Assembly (NCBI GenBank): GCA_964540815.1 | Contig: CAZIOH010000162.1 | Location: 1-7,358, forward strand | Direction: 5' to 3' | Origin: CAZIOH01 sp964540815 | Lineage (GTDB): Bacteria > Myxococcota_A > Polyangia > Fen-1088 | Length of the DNA stretch: 7,358 nucleotides | In this document: positions 5,636-7,358 of the stretch, piece by piece | Numbering within the stretch: the stretch's first letter is position 1 | Layout: each line of letters begins with the position of its first letter | Made by a program: the position numbers and the translations under genes | The notes under the pieces: generated by a model | Databases searched by the model: none | What the model saw: only the letters and a program-made list of their open reading frames with translations | Told to the model about the DNA's origin: nothing

Positions 5636-7309
5636 CTACTTCTGGAAGGCGATCGGGGCCTGCCCCGCCACCCGGAGGCTGACCCAGCCCGGGTGGGGCT
5701 CGGGCACCTCGATCGACGAGGCGGCCAGATCGGAGATGGCGGTGCGGTAGACCTGGATGCGCTCGAGGAGGTTGCCGGCGCCGTCGAGGACGTCGGCGGC
5801 CTCTGGCACGCCGATCGGCTCCATCGGGACCGGGTGGCGAATGCCCCAGCGCGGTCCGTTCGCGTCGAGCAGCAGCACGTGGTGGCGGCCCATGGAGGAC
5901 ACGAGGGCGCTGGTCGACACCGCGGTCGCGCCGACGCTGTAGACCGAGAGGGCGGCGTTCACCGTGGCCACGTGGTCGACGAGCCCCTGGTAGGTGTACC
6001 CGCTGATCCACTTGCTGTTGCAGTACCCCATGATGTCCGTGCGGGTCGGGGCCATGAGGGAGAGCGTCCGCGGGTCCCACCCGTAGACGCCGTCCAGGCC
6101 CTTCGGATCGGGAAAGTTCGGATCGATCCCGGTGATCATCCCGCCCGCGGACACACAGGGCGCGTGGTTGCGGCCGTGGTTGTGACCGACCTCGTGGGGC
6201 ATCACCTGGGCCGACAGGTTGTCGCCGAAGCCGGCGCCCATCGCCACCCGACCCTGGGCCGCCCCACGCTGGGTCCCGGTCACGTAGCCGATGCCCATGG
6301 TGCAGCTGTTGCCGCAGAACTTGGCCAGGGTGTCCTCGGGCTTGACCAGGCCGAAGTAGTACACCTCGGCCGCTGGATTGTCGGCGGCCCGCCTGGCGCG
6401 CAGCTGATCGAGGGCCCCGACCCAGTCGATGGGATACTGGGTGAGGGTCAGGGGATTCCCGACGGTCAGGTCGAGCGTGTCGATCGGGTACATCGCGAGC
6501 ATGATGGCCCGGTAGCTGGCGAGGCCGGCGTCGGAGGTGTCGGGCAGGCGGCCGTTGGCCTGCATGGGGATGATCTGGATCTTGAGGCCGCCGGTCACGC
6601 GGGCGCCCACCGCCGCGAAGTCCGTGCCCGCCGGGAAGCGTGGGCTCACGGCGTCGCCGACCGGGGCGCTGGCCGAGCACTCGGCGATCTCGACCGCGTA
6701 GGCGGTCTCGAGGGCGATCTCGCTGGCCGGCACCGTGACCTGGAAGGTGCTCTTGAGGTCCGCCTCCACCGAGGAGGCGCTGATGGTGGCCTTGGCGAAG
6801 TAGAGGGTGGGCGCCGCCGCGGGGGTCTGGCGGATCCACACCCGCGCGGACAGGGCCCGCGGGGCCCAGCCGGTCGCCACGGCCACCTGGATCCGGAAGA
6901 CGGCGTCCCGTCCGGTGACCACGTCGGCGTTGCGGGTGCCGGCGGCGACCTCGGTTCCGTCGGTGGCCATGGTGATCTTGACCGTCTGATACACGGCGAC
7001 CTCGTGGATGGCGATCCCGGAGGCGAGGTCGAAGCAGGCGTCGGGGAGGGTGGAGGCCGTGACGGTCGAGGTCCCATCCGAGGAACCAGGAGGCGCTGCC
7101 TGGCCGCCGGCACCGGCGGCGGCGCCGGACGTGTCGGCGCCCGCACCCCCCGCGGCGGCCGTGCCGATGGTGCTCGTCCCCGCGGTGCTGCCCGTCGGCG
7201 AGGTTCCCGCTATGCCCGCGCCGCCACCGCCGCCGCACCCGGCGCCGATCGCGAAGACGAGCCAGGCTTCGAGGCAGACGCGCGGAAGACGCTGGACACC
7301 TTGACGCAT
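5636..7309 (-). CDS. Predicted lipoprotein metallopeptidase of the metzincin clan (M66-like)
   Basis: This 557-residue protein is probably a surface or secreted zinc endopeptidase; its substrate is unknown. The ATG at 7309 is fixed by an AAAGGAG site 8 nt upstream. Residues 1-24 look like a lipoprotein signal peptide, with Cys25 the likely lipidation site (IGAG-C); the box is not ideal (Gly at -3) and Glu14 interrupts the hydrophobic core. Residues 26-88 are a Gly/Ala/Ser/Thr linker. From about Cys92 a beta-rich N-terminal domain begins (IHEVAVYQTVKI, then GRDAVFRIQV). The catalytic site HEVGHNHGRNH at 372-382 has zinc ligands His372, His376 and His382 and general base Glu373. The Met-turn is DIMGY with Met427, and KWISGYTYQGL follows. 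A C-terminal beta-type domain ends in AFQK. Six cysteines lie after Cys25 (92, 211, 332, 336, 385, 430), enough for three disulfides. The M66-like assignment is by motif resemblance; another metzincin family is possible. It converges on rodA and seems unrelated to the rod operon. Confidence 0.88.
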   Translation of the reverse strand: MRQGVQRLPRVCLEAWLVFAIGAGCGGGGGAGIAGTSPTGSTAGTSTIGTAAAGGAGADTSGAAAGAGGQAAPPGSSDGTSTVTASTLPDACFDLASGIAIHEVAVYQTVKITMATDGTEVAAGTRNADVVTGRDAVFRIQVAVATGWAPRALSARVWIRQTPAAAPTLYFAKATISASSVEADLKSTFQVTVPASEIALETAYAVEIAECSASAPVGDAVSPRFPAGTDFAAVGARVTGGLKIQIIPMQANGRLPDTSDAGLASYRAIMLAMYPIDTLDLTVGNPLTLTQYPIDWVGALDQLRARRAADNPAAEVYYFGLVKPEDTLAKFCGNSCTMGIGYVTGTQRGAAQGRVAMGAGFGDNLSAQVMPHEVGHNHGRNHAPCVSAGGMITGIDPNFPDPKGLDGVYGWDPRTLSLMAPTRTDIMGYCNSKWISGYTYQGLVDHVATVNAALSVYSVGATAVSTSALVSSMGRHHVLLLDANGPRWGIRHPVPMEPIGVPEAADVLDGAGNLLERIQVYRTAISDLAASSIEVPEPHPGWVSLRVAGQAPIAFQK

Positions 7310-7317
7310 TCGGCAAG

Positions 7318-7324
7318 CTCCTTT
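7318..7324 (-). promoter_or_regulatory. Strong ribosome binding site of the metallopeptidase gene
   Basis: On the - strand AAAGGAG stands 8 nt before the ATG at 7309, a near-perfect Shine-Dalgarno sequence with ideal spacing. It decides the start codon. Only about 34 bp remain to the window edge, and no promoter is recognisable there. Confidence 0.85.
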
Positions 7325-7358
7325 GGGTACGGGCAGGGGCGAGCGGGGCTGGGGCTGG

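Noticed and set aside
5529..5637. Rho-independent terminator for rodA or the metallopeptidase gene
   Set aside because: The 8-bp stem has a 19-nt loop and no T-run on either strand; the downstream tract is CT-rich, not T-rich.
5520..7316. A 598-codon open frame on the - strand overlapping the metallopeptidase in another frame
   Set aside because: The 557-codon frame has the signal peptide, zinc site, Met-turn and a perfect Shine-Dalgarno sequence; the longer one is Arg/Gly/Pro-rich shadow sequence.
7335..7358. GGGGCT repetition at the right edge
   Set aside because: Only about two to three imperfect units are visible before the window ends, too little to call a repeat array or regulatory site.

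Overview
The window is very G+C-rich (roughly 70% by eye) DNA from a bacterium. It carries a canonical rod-shape (elongasome) operon on the + strand and one convergent secreted metallopeptidase gene on the - strand. Codon use, the MreB and MreC sequence flavour, and a Cys-Gly-rich lipoprotein with a long Gly/Ala/Ser/Thr linker all suggest a member of the Myxococcota or a related former deltaproteobacterium. This placement is an inference from style; there is no rRNA or other marker here.

Positions 1-5509 hold mreB (3' part only), mreC, mreD, mrdA (PBP2) and rodA, in that order and all on the + strand. Spacing is tight: 32 bp between mreB and mreC, a 10-nt overlap between mreD and mrdA, and short gaps at mreC-mreD and mrdA-rodA. 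MreB filaments, the MreC/MreD membrane scaffold, the PBP2 transpeptidase and the RodA glycosyltransferase together make the lateral-wall peptidoglycan synthase, so the block is one functional unit and probably one transcript. Its promoter lies upstream of the window. The three genes mreD, mrdA and rodA all appear to start with GTG. The two short gaps each hold a tiny open frame whose stop meets or abuts the next GTG. PBP2 carries a Pro/Ala-rich C-terminal tail of about 110 residues that contains a hexanucleotide slippage-prone repeat.

Positions 5510-5635 are the convergent intergenic space. A 17-bp tandem duplication begins inside the rodA stop region and is followed by an inverted copy of its core, which can form a hairpin. 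This resembles small mobile repeats more than a standard terminator.

Positions 5636-7309 (- strand) encode a 557-residue predicted lipoprotein with a complete metzincin zinc site (HEVGHNHGRNH) and a Met-turn (DIMGY). It resembles M66-like secreted metallopeptidases. An excellent Shine-Dalgarno sequence sets its start; its promoter is probably beyond the right edge. No RNA genes, CRISPR arrays, transposase genes or clearly novel system were seen. The points worth a second look are the mini-ORFs, the PBP2 tail, the altered RodA loop, the intergenic repeat and the metzincin lipoprotein.
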